Part shown: positions 1 to 6,678 of the stretch, piece after piece
How the letters are laid out: each line of letters opens with the position of its first letter
How positions within the stretch are numbered: position 1 is the first letter of the stretch
Notes under the pieces: generated by a model
Told to the model about the DNA's origin: nothing
What the model saw: only the letters and a program-made list of their open reading frames with translations
The model's database searches: none
Program-made: the position numbers and the translations under genes
NCBI GenBank assembly: GCA_028280845.1
Contig: JANQKZ010000055.1
Location: 1-49,648, forward strand
Length of the DNA stretch: 49,648 bases
Direction: 5' to 3'
From: Opitutales bacterium
GTDB taxonomy: Bacteria; Verrucomicrobiota; Verrucomicrobiia; Opitutales; JABSRG01

Positions 1-395
1 ATTCTTTCATGCCATTTCGCCAATTTTCCCTCTTCAAAATTTAGGGAAAATCGGATGTACACTTCATAGGCTACACTCACATCGTAGGTAATTGGTTCCC
101 GTATAATATGTCCTGAGGAATCCCGGTAACTGTGATATCGAGTAATAGGTCCCCCAGAACCAAATCGTTCACCTTGGTGGATTTCGTATACCCAACTCTC
201 TACCCCTTTCTCATCTGGCTCTAATTTTTTGTGTGGTTCCCCAAAGAGTTCTAGGACCTCTGTCATGGTGAGTCCGACTTTTAAATTATCTTTAAACTGC
301 CTTCCTGACACATCGGAAGACCTCGCCTCAGTTCTAGAACTAGTTGTTTCGCAACCTAAACTTAGGAGGAAAATCAAAATTAAGAAAATTTTCAA
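1..395 (-). CDS. Small lipoprotein with BamE/SmpA-like domain (partial, runs off the left edge)
   Basis: This reading frame starts at a TTG (complement of 393-395) and stays open to the window edge, about 131 codons. The N-terminus is MKIFLILIFLLSLGCETT if TTG is read as Met: a short hydrophobic signal ending in a lipobox (LSLGC), so an outer-membrane or periplasmic lipoprotein is predicted. The following segment, LKVGLTMTEVLELFGEPHK, resembles the G-M-T-x-x-x-V-x-x-x-x-G-x-P repeat of BamE/SmpA-OmlA domains, which recurs in many small envelope lipoproteins. The gene lies in the cassette array, only a few bases after a half attC site, and is AT-rich like its neighbours. The start is inferred from the signal peptide because no in-frame ATG lies before the lipobox. 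The real function is unknown. Confidence 0.6.
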   Translation of the reverse strand, partial: MKIFLILIFLLSLGCETTSSRTEARSSDVSGRQFKDNLKVGLTMTEVLELFGEPHKKLEPDEKGVESWVYEIHQGERFGSGGPITRYHSYRDSSGHIIREPITYDVSVAYEVYIRFSLNFEEGKLAKWHER

Positions 396-401
396 ATAGT
401 T

Positions 402-423
402 GGCCTCCACCTGCTTGTTATGT
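402..423 (-). repeat. Half attC site (R''-L'' arm only)
   Basis: Read on the minus strand this is ACATAAC followed by AAGCAGGTGGAGGC. The 7-mer ACATAAC (417-423) is the exact reverse complement of the GTTATGT that opens the same cassette at 1042-1048, as expected for the two ends of one integron cassette. The L'' arm AAGCAGGTGGAGGC is identical to that of the attC site at 3068-3115. The second half (L' and R') is missing: the lipoprotein gene starts directly behind it. The cassette junction therefore looks deleted and two cassettes look fused. Confidence 0.6.
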
Positions 424-431
424 AGATTTTT

Positions 432-980
432 TTAATTCTTTTTCGTCCGATTGAATAAGAGATTAGCGAATGCCTCGGCCTTCAGTATCAGAACTGCTGA
501 AACCCCAATAAAAATTGAGGTGTAAATTAAATTTTCCTTAGCATATGATGGAATTTTGGCCCCATAATATTCTTCGGGATATAATCCTGGATCTGGTGTA
601 TGAACTTGTTCTTTAAACCAATAGAAACCCTCAATGGCGAAGTCTGGAATTGAGGATATTAGAAACCAAATTCCAACCATGGTAATACCAATGTGTCCCA
701 TTTGGACTGAGTCGATACTTTGGGAAGGACTAATGTCTTTGTTTTCCCGGAATAAAAATTTGGAAAGTCTTCCTCCAAATAGGACTAAAAATAATCCAAC
801 AAGAATAGTGGGCAGCGAAAACAAAAGAGAGAAGGCAATATGAAGTAGAGAATTCCCTGGTCCAAAATTGCTGAACGATTGTGGTGTTCCGATGGAAATG
901 AAAACACCTGAAAAAAACTGAATTGTAATTATTACTCCAATAACTCTGAGAAAGACTTCTCCTAATCCTTGCTGACTCAT
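432..980 (-). CDS. Cassette-encoded integral membrane protein, unknown function
   Basis: A 182-residue protein with about four hydrophobic segments: near residues 10-30, 45-68, 95-112 and 150-168. It has a short acidic, proline-rich loop (around HTPDPGLYPEEYYG) before the last segment and a basic C-terminus. No known family was recognised. It is the only gene of a cassette bounded by complementary 7-mers at 1042-1048 and 417-423. The AT-rich composition matches the other cassettes and differs from the GC-rich genome to the right. An inner-membrane location is inferred. Confidence 0.6.
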   Translation of the reverse strand: MSQQGLGEVFLRVIGVIITIQFFSGVFISIGTPQSFSNFGPGNSLLHIAFSLLFSLPTILVGLFLVLFGGRLSKFLFRENKDISPSQSIDSVQMGHIGITMVGIWFLISSIPDFAIEGFYWFKEQVHTPDPGLYPEEYYGAKIPSYAKENLIYTSIFIGVSAVLILKAEAFANLLFNRTKKN

Positions 981-1041
981 AATTGAACAATTTTTTTCTT
1001 TAGCCTGCTTAATGTATCTCGGCTACCAACCATAGTAATAT

Positions 1042-1104
1042 ACATAACTTCTAAGTGAGGCGACGGGGGCGAGAGCCCTCGTTGCCTCGACTGCCTGGTT
1101 AGGC
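1042..1104 (-). repeat. attC recombination site of an integron cassette
   Basis: Read on the minus strand, the site opens with R'' GCCTAAC (1098-1104), which fits the RYYYAAC consensus, and closes with R' GTTATGT (1042-1048), close to GTTRRRY. Between them are an L''-like CGAGGCAACGAGGGC and an L'-like GTCGCCTCACTTAGAA, which can fold into an imperfect stem with the usual unpaired bases. The site is about 63 bp. It overlaps the stop codon region of the HIT gene, a common arrangement in cassettes. Confidence 0.75.
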
Positions 1105-1637
1105 TATTCATACTTTAGGTTCAAATGGGTTTGTATCTCTCGGATGATCTTTTCCTTTAGGGATTCTGTGACCGTTCGCCCTTTGTAAACGAAGGGCTCT
1201 CCGAACGTTTCATCGTTCCATTCTTCGCCTTCGAAATGCACTGGACTGGAGTACCTAGGAATGACGTGCAAATGAACGTGTGGGTTTGGTTTTCCGTCTT
1301 TGTATGGTGGATCTGGATTCGCAGAACGGTAGGCCCAGTTTCGCTGATAGTAAATATTGATTAGATCGGCTTTGAACGTTTCTTCCAATGCTACTTCCAA
1401 GTCGGAGATCAGGTCGATGAATTCACTCCTTTCATACTCATTGAATTCAGCCATTTTTCGGACGTGTCGTCTTGTAGCAACCAATACACTTGCAATGCTT
1501 GTTTGATCTGGGTGGAGGAGCACCTTGAACTGCTCAGTGAACGCAATAATGCGGTCGTCATTTTCTGGTTGAGTGCAAGTGATGCACTCCTTGTTCAGTC
1601 GCCGTTGCCTCCGCCGACTTGTTGGGTGTAATTTCAT
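1104..1637 (-). CDS. HIT-family nucleotide hydrolase or transferase
   Basis: The protein carries the histidine-triad motif near its C-terminal half, NPHVHLHVIPRY, which matches H-x-H-x-H and is the nucleophile region of HIT phosphoramidases and nucleotidyltransferases. A Cys pair (CITC) near residues 18-21 fits the zinc site of many HIT proteins. HIT enzymes hydrolyse or transfer AMP and related nucleotides in the cytoplasm. The open frame starts at ATG 1637, but codons 4-16 lie inside a degraded attC half site, so the N-terminus (HPTSRRRQRRLNKE) is recombination-site DNA. Either the protein has acquired this basic tail or translation begins later. An AAGGAG lies at the CxxC codons, with no good downstream in-frame start. 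The substrate is not predictable. Confidence 0.75.
   Translation of the reverse strand: MKLHPTSRRRQRRLNKECITCTQPENDDRIIAFTEQFKVLLHPDQTSIASVLVATRRHVRKMAEFNEYERSEFIDLISDLEVALEETFKADLINIYYQRNWAYRSANPDPPYKDGKPNPHVHLHVIPRYSSPVHFEGEEWNDETFGEPFVYKGRTVTESLKEKIIREIQTHLNLKYE
1590..1627 (-). repeat. Degraded attC half site inside the HIT reading frame
   Basis: On the minus strand ACCCAAC (1621-1627) is followed by AAGTCGGCGGAGGCAACGGC. The 7-mer is the exact reverse complement of GTTGGGT, the R' that opens this cassette at 2057-2063. The L''-like GGAGGCAACG is shared with the other sites. No matching L' and R' follow, so only half of the site is preserved. A separate short inverted repeat, GAGTGCA/TGCACTC, lies just beyond at 1571-1589. 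Confidence 0.55.
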
Positions 1638-1658
1638 TTTCGTTTAGAAATTGATGCA

Positions 1659-2039
1659 TCAGGGGACGAATACATTCTTGGTTTTTGGAAAACCCTTCAG
1701 ATTCGAAAAATTTCTCTTTCCAAGCTCTTTCTGAACCCAATCAACTTTGTCGTCATAACCAACTTTTAAGAATATAATTTTGATCCCTAATTGTTTAGCT
1801 TCTTGGATAACTGTTCTTAGCGTTTGCCGGGCGAATCCTTTTTTGTAGAACTCGGGTTGTGTATCAAGTCGCCAGATTGCTCCTGCGGGTAGCGGCGGAT
1901 GTCCGTAGGATCTTACCCATTCCGAAAGTTCAAGAGCGGCAAAAGAAAATTCTTTTAGCGTATTTTCTAATTCGATCTGATTTGTGGCTACATGCCAGAC
2001 CGCGGTAGATCTTCCGCTTTTTGTAATCCTTTCCTCCAT
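1659..2039 (-). CDS. GNAT-like acetyltransferase domain protein
   Basis: A 126-residue protein. The middle (AIWRLDTQPEFYKKGFA) followed by an amphipathic helix (RQTLRTVIQEAKQLG) and a hydrophobic strand (IKIIFLKVG) matches the layout of the acetyl-CoA binding core of GNAT N-acetyltransferases: a beta strand, a basic/glycine pyrophosphate loop, a helix, then a strand. The loop (KKGFAR) is less glycine-rich than the usual Q/RxxGxG/A. Substrate unknown. It is the first gene of a cassette that starts with GTTGGGT at 2057-2063. The start ATG at 2039 lies about 18 bases after the attC boundary. Cassette arrays often carry GNAT genes, which supports the call. Confidence 0.5.
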   Translation of the reverse strand: MEERITKSGRSTAVWHVATNQIELENTLKEFSFAALELSEWVRSYGHPPLPAGAIWRLDTQPEFYKKGFARQTLRTVIQEAKQLGIKIIFLKVGYDDKVDWVQKELGKRNFSNLKGFPKTKNVFVP

Positions 2040-2056
2040 ATGTATGATTTTGTCTC

Positions 2057-2150
2057 ACCCAACGACTTAGCTGAGGCGAAGACGACCGGCTGACCCTGCT
2101 GCTAAGCAGGCGGGGTGACTGGCGGCGTTGCCTCAGCCTGCTTGTTCGAT
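2057..2150 (-). repeat. attC recombination site with long terminal stem
   Basis: Read on the minus strand the site opens with ATCGAAC (2144-2150) and closes with GTTGGGT (2057-2063), which fits GTTRRRY. The L'' arm AAGCAGGCTGAGGCAACG and L' arm CGCCTCAGCTAAGTC pair around a variable centre that itself forms a stem (GCCTGCTTAGCAGCAGG region). The length is about 94 bp. ATCGAAC is the exact complement of the GTTCGAT that opens the same cassette at 3068-3074. Confidence 0.75.
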
Positions 2151-2647
2151 CATTTGTTTATTTTTGAATTTTTTCTATAGGTTTCCCAACTAAACTTGGT
2201 AGTTAAGCGTTCGTTACCAGTCGCTATAGCACCATAATCAATCAATTGCCATAGATCCTTTTGCTTTTTGAAGACAGTTACATAGTCGGCTCCGTAAAGT
2301 GGATCGCCGATATATAATTCTATAAATGCGTAACCATCCTCAGGAAAATCGACTTTATTTATGTCTACCCGCATCCACTTAGGTTCATCTTTGTATGAAA
2401 ATTCAGGAATCTTCTGGGATAGGTATTCTTTCAGTCTTTCAGAGTAGCTGTAACTGTCTACGGAAAATCTGTAAGCAGTATTGGGTGTCCTTAACTCATT
2501 GTAATGGTGCAGGACAGTCATAGCGACTAGGGTTTCTTCGTCTTTCATCCTGCCGTACTCGATCGATCTGGGATTGATGGTCGTGCAACCGGACCATAGA
2601 AGCATCCCCGGAAGTATGAATGAGAATAGTTTTAATTCTGTCCTCAA
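2150..2647 (-). CDS. Cassette-encoded lipoprotein, unknown function
   Basis: A 165-residue product starting at a TTG. The N-terminus has a short hydrophobic signal with a lipobox (LLWSGC, Cys about residue 21), so it is predicted to be a lipid-anchored envelope protein. The mature part is rich in Tyr and charged residues and ends in a basic tail. No domain was recognised. The start lies 12 bases after the stop of the membrane-protein gene in the same cassette, so the two are probably translated together. The cassette carries two genes, which is less usual than one. Confidence 0.55.
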   Translation of the reverse strand: MRTELKLFSFILPGMLLWSGCTTINPRSIEYGRMKDEETLVAMTVLHHYNELRTPNTAYRFSVDSYSYSERLKEYLSQKIPEFSYKDEPKWMRVDINKVDFPEDGYAFIELYIGDPLYGADYVTVFKKQKDLWQLIDYGAIATGNERLTTKFSWETYRKNSKINK

Positions 2648-2659
2648 TAATGTTAGTGG

Positions 2660-3058
2660 TTAGCTTTTTTGGTCCAACGGAAAGTTCTTTAAGAAAACAG
2701 GGGCCCAGATCCCAACTACAAGAATTGTCGAATAAATTATCATTCTTTGTGTGGCTGGGTTTTCGGCTCCTATGATGTAGATTTGCATGTATTGAGGCTG
2801 AGATGCTAAAGCCAGTCCAATAATGAAAACAATCAAGGCATGGTATCTGGTTTTCGCTTTTGCTAAACCATACGTTCTTAGACCAATGGATGCTATTAAT
2901 TCTATCCCGATGAATATGAGTGGCCCCCACTTTTGCTCCGCAGTATTTGGGCCTGTCGGAAATCCACCTGCTAATTGATACTGGATGAATACTAGTTGTA
3001 GTATTATTCCTAGCCACACAGCCCAAAACGATACGGTTGGAATTGGCTTATTGCTCAT
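2660..3058 (-). CDS. Cassette-encoded small membrane protein, unknown function
   Basis: A 132-residue protein with four predicted membrane segments, near residues 10-30, 45-65, 72-92 and 105-125, and a short lysine-containing C-terminus. No family recognised. The ATG at 3058 lies ten bases inside the cassette boundary (R' at 3068-3074), a typical position for a cassette ORF. It precedes the lipoprotein gene by 12 bases. A joint envelope role with that lipoprotein is possible but only inferred from proximity. Confidence 0.55.
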   Translation of the reverse strand: MSNKPIPTVSFWAVWLGIILQLVFIQYQLAGGFPTGPNTAEQKWGPLIFIGIELIASIGLRTYGLAKAKTRYHALIVFIIGLALASQPQYMQIYIIGAENPATQRMIIYSTILVVGIWAPVFLKNFPLDQKS

Positions 3059-3067
3059 TTTATTGTG

Positions 3068-3115
3068 ATCGAACGACCTAGCTGAGGCGGCGTTGCCTCC
3101 ACCTGCTTGCTAGGT
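3068..3115 (-). repeat. Short attC-like site at the right end of the array
   Basis: On the minus strand the site reads ACCTAGC (3109-3115), then AAGCAGGTGGAGGCAACG, CCGCCTCAGCTAGGTC and GTTCGAT (3068-3074). The arms GAGGC...GCCTC pair with unpaired bases as in attC stems. It is only 48 bp long, with almost no terminal variable part. R'' departs from RYYYAAC at one base. It is the last recognisable site; nothing to its right looks like a cassette or an attI. Confidence 0.65.
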
Positions 3116-3461
3116 GTTTCAATCAATGTCCATAATAAGATAAAACTGTAGTTACTTCTCCGATTTCCCAATTTCTTCCAGATGAGCTCGCTTTCCATAT
3201 GCCATAGCCGTAACTTGCACGAAGTGCCTGGGGCAACCGGATCTTGGGGAGACGGGTTGCCTATGAAGGAGATGTGGACGGGTGCGCGATTCGGAGTTGA
3301 GCACGCTACCGCCATTCGGAGCGGGTCCGTTTTTCGAGAGGTGTAGGGAGATCGGGGGTAGACAACCATCCGCCTGACTTTACGCGGTCAGGATAAGCCA
3401 TCGGATGGTGAATGGGAAGCCCTTTTCTAACGCATCCCTGTATAGGGATATGTCCCCGGCC
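3116..3461. other. Intergenic transition from cassette array to GC-rich genome
   Basis: No convincing gene is seen. An open frame on the minus strand (3055-3369) crosses the attC site and lacks any protein-like features, so it was not called. The composition changes from AT-rich to GC-rich near 3190. The only clear structure is the nested hairpin at 3366-3408. Confidence 0.5.
3366..3408 (-). terminator. Nested hairpin downstream of the propeller gene
   Basis: CCATCCG (3366-3372) pairs with CGGATGG (3402-3408). Inside it CCTGAC (3373-3378) pairs with GTCAGG (3387-3392) around an eight-base loop, leaving a nine-base bulge. It lies about 55 bases past the stop of the minus-strand gene ending at 3462. 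There is no clear U-tract, so it may be a processing or partial termination structure. Confidence 0.4.
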
Positions 3462-4829
3462 CTAATCGAGGAAGGTAGTGGCCGGGGGGAGGCGGATGAG
3501 CTGAATTTCGTAGATGACGTCGCGGGTTTCGGCGGGGAGGGCATCTCCCCGGGACTCCTGGATGGCCCGCATGCGTGCGGGATCTACGGTTTCGACCCAG
3601 GCGACGGAATAGATATGGCCGTCGGGGGCGATTTCGATGCTTTCGGTAAAGAAGACGCGCCGGTCATCGGGCCCGAGGACGGGGCCGTGGTCGACGGTTT
3701 CTGCGGTGTCGATGGCGTGGGTGATGAGGTGGACGTTGGCCTTGGTCGGGCGCCGACCGTCCCGCGGCAAGGCCGGCCCGTGGGCCAGGTAGAAGAGCGT
3801 GTTGTCGGGCCCGAGGGTGAAGCCCAGCTGGGTCCGCAAGGGATTGCGCAGGCCCTGGGGAACTCCTTCCGGGCGGAGGTTGGCGATGGAGCGGAGGCGT
3901 CCTTCGCTAGGGTCATACTCAAAGAGTTGGGAGCTGCCTCCGTGGAGTCCCCAGAAACTGGAGGTTGCCGGATTCCAGGTGATGGTGCGCCAGTTGCCCC
4001 AGAAGTAGTGAGGGACGGCTTCGAGCTTGAAATCGGCCTCGGCCGTAGTGAGGACGGATTTGAGCGAAAGGGGGGTGAAGCTCAGGGGGCGTTGCTTGGT
4101 GGCATCAAATTCCCAGATGCGGCCCCGGTTGGTGGAGCCATAGAGGCGTCCATCGGGCGCCACGGCGAGCTTGCGGCAGATGAATTCCCAGTCCTCGGCG
4201 TAGTGCCCCCATTCCCCCCGGGTCTGGGTGGCTCCGTATTGCTGGAAATTGCCGGTCCGGACTTCGTAGGTGAAGAGCAGGCCCGTGGGCCAGGTCAGGC
4301 CGTAGAGGCGCTGACGCTGGGTATCCATGGTCATGGTGATGATTCCCTCATTTTTGAGGGGGACCTGGGCCAGGCTTTTGAACTCTCCGCTCTCCAAGTC
4401 GTAACGCACGAAATGTCCCCCCGGGTAGGGATCCCTGCCATCATCCGGGATGAGGTTGGGGAGGGTGCCTTCGTAGGAGCTGGTGTGGGTGGCGAAGTAG
4501 AGGGCGCCCTCCGATTCGAAGAGGGGCGTGTGCACTTTTCCATGGGGGATCATCCGGTCGATGTCTTCCCCCAGGATGTCATTCATTTGAGCGATCTCCT
4601 CGATCTCCTCCGATTCGGGATCGAAGCGGTAGAAGCGAGCGGAAACCTGCTCATGGTGGGTGTTGACGGTGAAGTAGAGGTAGCCGTCGGAGGCGGCAGT
4701 CAGGCTGTGGTAATTGGAATCCCCTTCGAGGAATCCCGGGTCAAAGAGCTCGGCGGGAATGGTGGAGGCGGCGGTGAGCGGCAGGTACCCGAGTAAGGCG
4801 AAGAGCAGGAGAATGCAGCGCGTTTTCAT
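3462..4829 (-). CDS. Exported beta-propeller protein
   Basis: A 455-residue protein with a Sec signal peptide (MKTRCILLLFALLGYLPLTAAS). The rest is built from repeats of the form D-G-x-L/I-Y followed by F-x-x-D-P/A, for example DGYLYFTVN, DGRLYGSTN and DGHIYSVAW. These are typical blades of a WD40/NHL-like beta-propeller, probably six or seven blades. No catalytic motif was recognised. Propellers of this kind occur beside carbohydrate genes and may bind or cleave oligosaccharides. The gene follows the SSS symporter gene by 19 bases on the same strand, so the two form an operon. The role in periplasmic sugar handling is inferred from context only. Confidence 0.65.
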   Translation of the reverse strand: MKTRCILLLFALLGYLPLTAASTIPAELFDPGFLEGDSNYHSLTAASDGYLYFTVNTHHEQVSARFYRFDPESEEIEEIAQMNDILGEDIDRMIPHGKVHTPLFESEGALYFATHTSSYEGTLPNLIPDDGRDPYPGGHFVRYDLESGEFKSLAQVPLKNEGIITMTMDTQRQRLYGLTWPTGLLFTYEVRTGNFQQYGATQTRGEWGHYAEDWEFICRKLAVAPDGRLYGSTNRGRIWEFDATKQRPLSFTPLSLKSVLTTAEADFKLEAVPHYFWGNWRTITWNPATSSFWGLHGGSSQLFEYDPSEGRLRSIANLRPEGVPQGLRNPLRTQLGFTLGPDNTLFYLAHGPALPRDGRRPTKANVHLITHAIDTAETVDHGPVLGPDDRRVFFTESIEIAPDGHIYSVAWVETVDPARMRAIQESRGDALPAETRDVIYEIQLIRLPPATTFLD

Positions 4830-4848
4830 GAAAGTGGGATCGGGTGAT

Positions 4849-6552
4849 TTAACGGACGAGGAAATAGACCAGGGCGATGATGAAGGCGACGAGGGCCCAG
4901 CCGGCGAGAAAGCCCAGCATGGCCCGTCGGGAGGGCCGGGGAATTTCGAAGTTGGAATTGGGGAAGAGGGTTTGATTGGGCCGGGGTTCGACTCCGGCGG
5001 GGAGGGTGCAGGGCACGTCAGGGTTGGGCTCGGCCGTCAGCACCGGGGTATGCAGCAGCATGTAATACTGTTCGAGCTTCGCTTCCGATGTAGGCCGGGT
5101 AAACAGGCTGACAAGGATCCCGGTGACCAGACCGGCGGAGAGGTAAAACACCATCTGCCAGGGCAGGTAGATTTCCGGTTCACCGGAAATCTCTACTACG
5201 AAGCGGGCCGCATGTGCCCAGGAGAGTTGATCGAGGAAGGTGATAAAGAAGGCCTGGGTGGTCAGCCACCAGGTCGCGAGGGCGACGAGGGTGGAGGCCC
5301 AGGCGGCAGCGGCGGTGGCGCGGCGCCAGAAGAGGCCGAGCCAGAAGGCGATCCCCATCATGGGGGCAATCTTCCACAGGATTTCGAGCCCCTGGATGAC
5401 ATCCTCGAGCCAGTAGGCATAGCCCACGCCGAGCCCGACGACGCCGACGGCGGCAATTCGGGTCACGAGCAGGTAATGCCGGGTGGACTGGCCGGGGCGT
5501 AGCTTTTTATAGATGTTCTCCGAGAAGAGTCCGGACCCGGCGATCATGAAGGAGTCGCAGGAGCTCATGACCGAGGCGAGGAGGGTCGCGATGAAGAGGC
5601 CGAGGAGGCCGGGCCAGAGTTGGGTAAGAAAGTCATTCGCGAGGAGGCCATAGAGGTGGTCCGGGTGGACCTCGTTCCCCGCGAAATAGGCCACGCCGGC
5701 CAGACCGGTGAGCGCCCAGGCGACGGTGCAGAAGCGCTTGGTAAAGGACCCCACCATGAATCCGAACTGGCCCTCCCGCTCTGTGCGACCGGCTGCGGTG
5801 CTGGCCAGAATATGGGGCTGGGTCACGATGCCGACCAGTCCGTTGAAGGCGATGACTGCGATATAAAAGGCTCCGATTTCGGCGGGCGCGACGAGGGTGA
5901 ACATCTCCGGGTCATTGATGGTGGCCTTGAGCCCGGAAAGGCCGCCCACCGCCTGGAGGACAAATGGCAGGAGCAGGAAGGAGAACACAATGGTCAGGAT
6001 GCCCTGGATGAAGTCGGTGATGATGGCGCCTGCGAGGCCGCCCGCCGTCCCATAGGCGACAAACAGGAGGGTCATGACAATCATGGCCAGCTCGGGGTCG
6101 ATGGCTCCCCGGGTGGCCCCGGTGATGACCGCGCCGGATCCCTTCAGCATGAGGCCGATGGAGGATGCCATGAAGGCGATGCTGATGACGGAGTAGAGGA
6201 CGGCCACGCCGCGGGTATAGCGCAGTTCAAAGATATCCGCCGTCGTGAGGGCCCGGAAGCGCCGCATCATGGGAGCAATCAGCCAGTAAAACGGGGTGCC
6301 AAAGAGGTAGAGCCATTGATACCAGATCCCGGAAATTCCGTTGGTAAACGATTTGGACGCCACACTGACGGCCTGGTCGGAATGGGTGCCCGACCCGAAG
6401 GCGTGCATGGTCATCATCCATTTGCCAAAACGGCGCGGCATGATGAAGTCCCCCATTTCCTTGACGCGCCGGGCGGCCCACGCCCCGATGAAGGTGACCC
6501 CGATCAGGTAGACAATGATGACAAGGAGGTTGACGATGCCGAGACCAAGCAT
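4849..6552 (-). CDS. Sodium:solute symporter, SSS family
   Basis: A 567-residue protein with about 13-14 membrane segments, the usual size for the SSS family. The N-terminal GxxxxGxxxxRR start (GAWAARRVKEMGDFIMPRR), the GSGTHSDQAVSVAS stretch after the first segment, GGLAGAIITDFIQG and SSCDSFMIAGSGLFSENIY are characteristic of SSS transporters, which couple Na+ influx to uptake of sugars, sugar acids or amino acids. The C-terminus has LFPNSNFEI.RPSRR before a last segment, a feature shared with the symporter at 46131-48239. It is the first gene of an operon with the propeller gene and is divergent from the sulfatase gene. A candidate operator lies at 6617-6629. Substrate unknown; a sugar or uronate is inferred. 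Confidence 0.9.
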   Translation of the reverse strand: MLGLGIVNLLVIIVYLIGVTFIGAWAARRVKEMGDFIMPRRFGKWMMTMHAFGSGTHSDQAVSVASKSFTNGISGIWYQWLYLFGTPFYWLIAPMMRRFRALTTADIFELRYTRGVAVLYSVISIAFMASSIGLMLKGSGAVITGATRGAIDPELAMIVMTLLFVAYGTAGGLAGAIITDFIQGILTIVFSFLLLPFVLQAVGGLSGLKATINDPEMFTLVAPAEIGAFYIAVIAFNGLVGIVTQPHILASTAAGRTEREGQFGFMVGSFTKRFCTVAWALTGLAGVAYFAGNEVHPDHLYGLLANDFLTQLWPGLLGLFIATLLASVMSSCDSFMIAGSGLFSENIYKKLRPGQSTRHYLLVTRIAAVGVVGLGVGYAYWLEDVIQGLEILWKIAPMMGIAFWLGLFWRRATAAAAWASTLVALATWWLTTQAFFITFLDQLSWAHAARFVVEISGEPEIYLPWQMVFYLSAGLVTGILVSLFTRPTSEAKLEQYYMLLHTPVLTAEPNPDVPCTLPAGVEPRPNQTLFPNSNFEIPRPSRRAMLGFLAGWALVAFIIALVYFLVR

Positions 6553-6616
6553 GGAAGGAGATAGTCGCGTTTTCCCTATGAAGGCCGATCCCTCCCGGGG
6601 AACGAGGGATTACGGG

Positions 6617-6629
6617 TTTTATTGTAAAT
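6617..6629. promoter_or_regulatory. Candidate LacI-type operator between symporter and sulfatase genes
   Basis: TTTTATTGTAAAT fits the shared odd palindrome TTTAY-N-RTAAA found in most divergent promoter regions of this window. It sits between the divergent start codons at 6552 and 6679, about 50 bases from the sulfatase start. Confidence 0.45.
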
Positions 6630-6678
6630 GCGGAAAGGGGGTTTCCTGGATGGCCGGGGCTCCACTAGGATGGATCCT

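Noticed and set aside
3055-3369. Minus-strand frame of 104 codons at the right end of the array
   Set aside because: It runs through the attC site and has no signal, domain or coding-like composition. I also considered a group II intron remnant beside the attC site, but no domain V hairpin or maturase motif could be seen.
3405-4796. Long plus-strand open frame of 463 codons opposite the propeller gene
   Set aside because: It is the GC-driven shadow of the minus-strand gene, which has a signal peptide and clear propeller repeats. The plus-strand translation is Gly/Val/Glu-rich without motifs.
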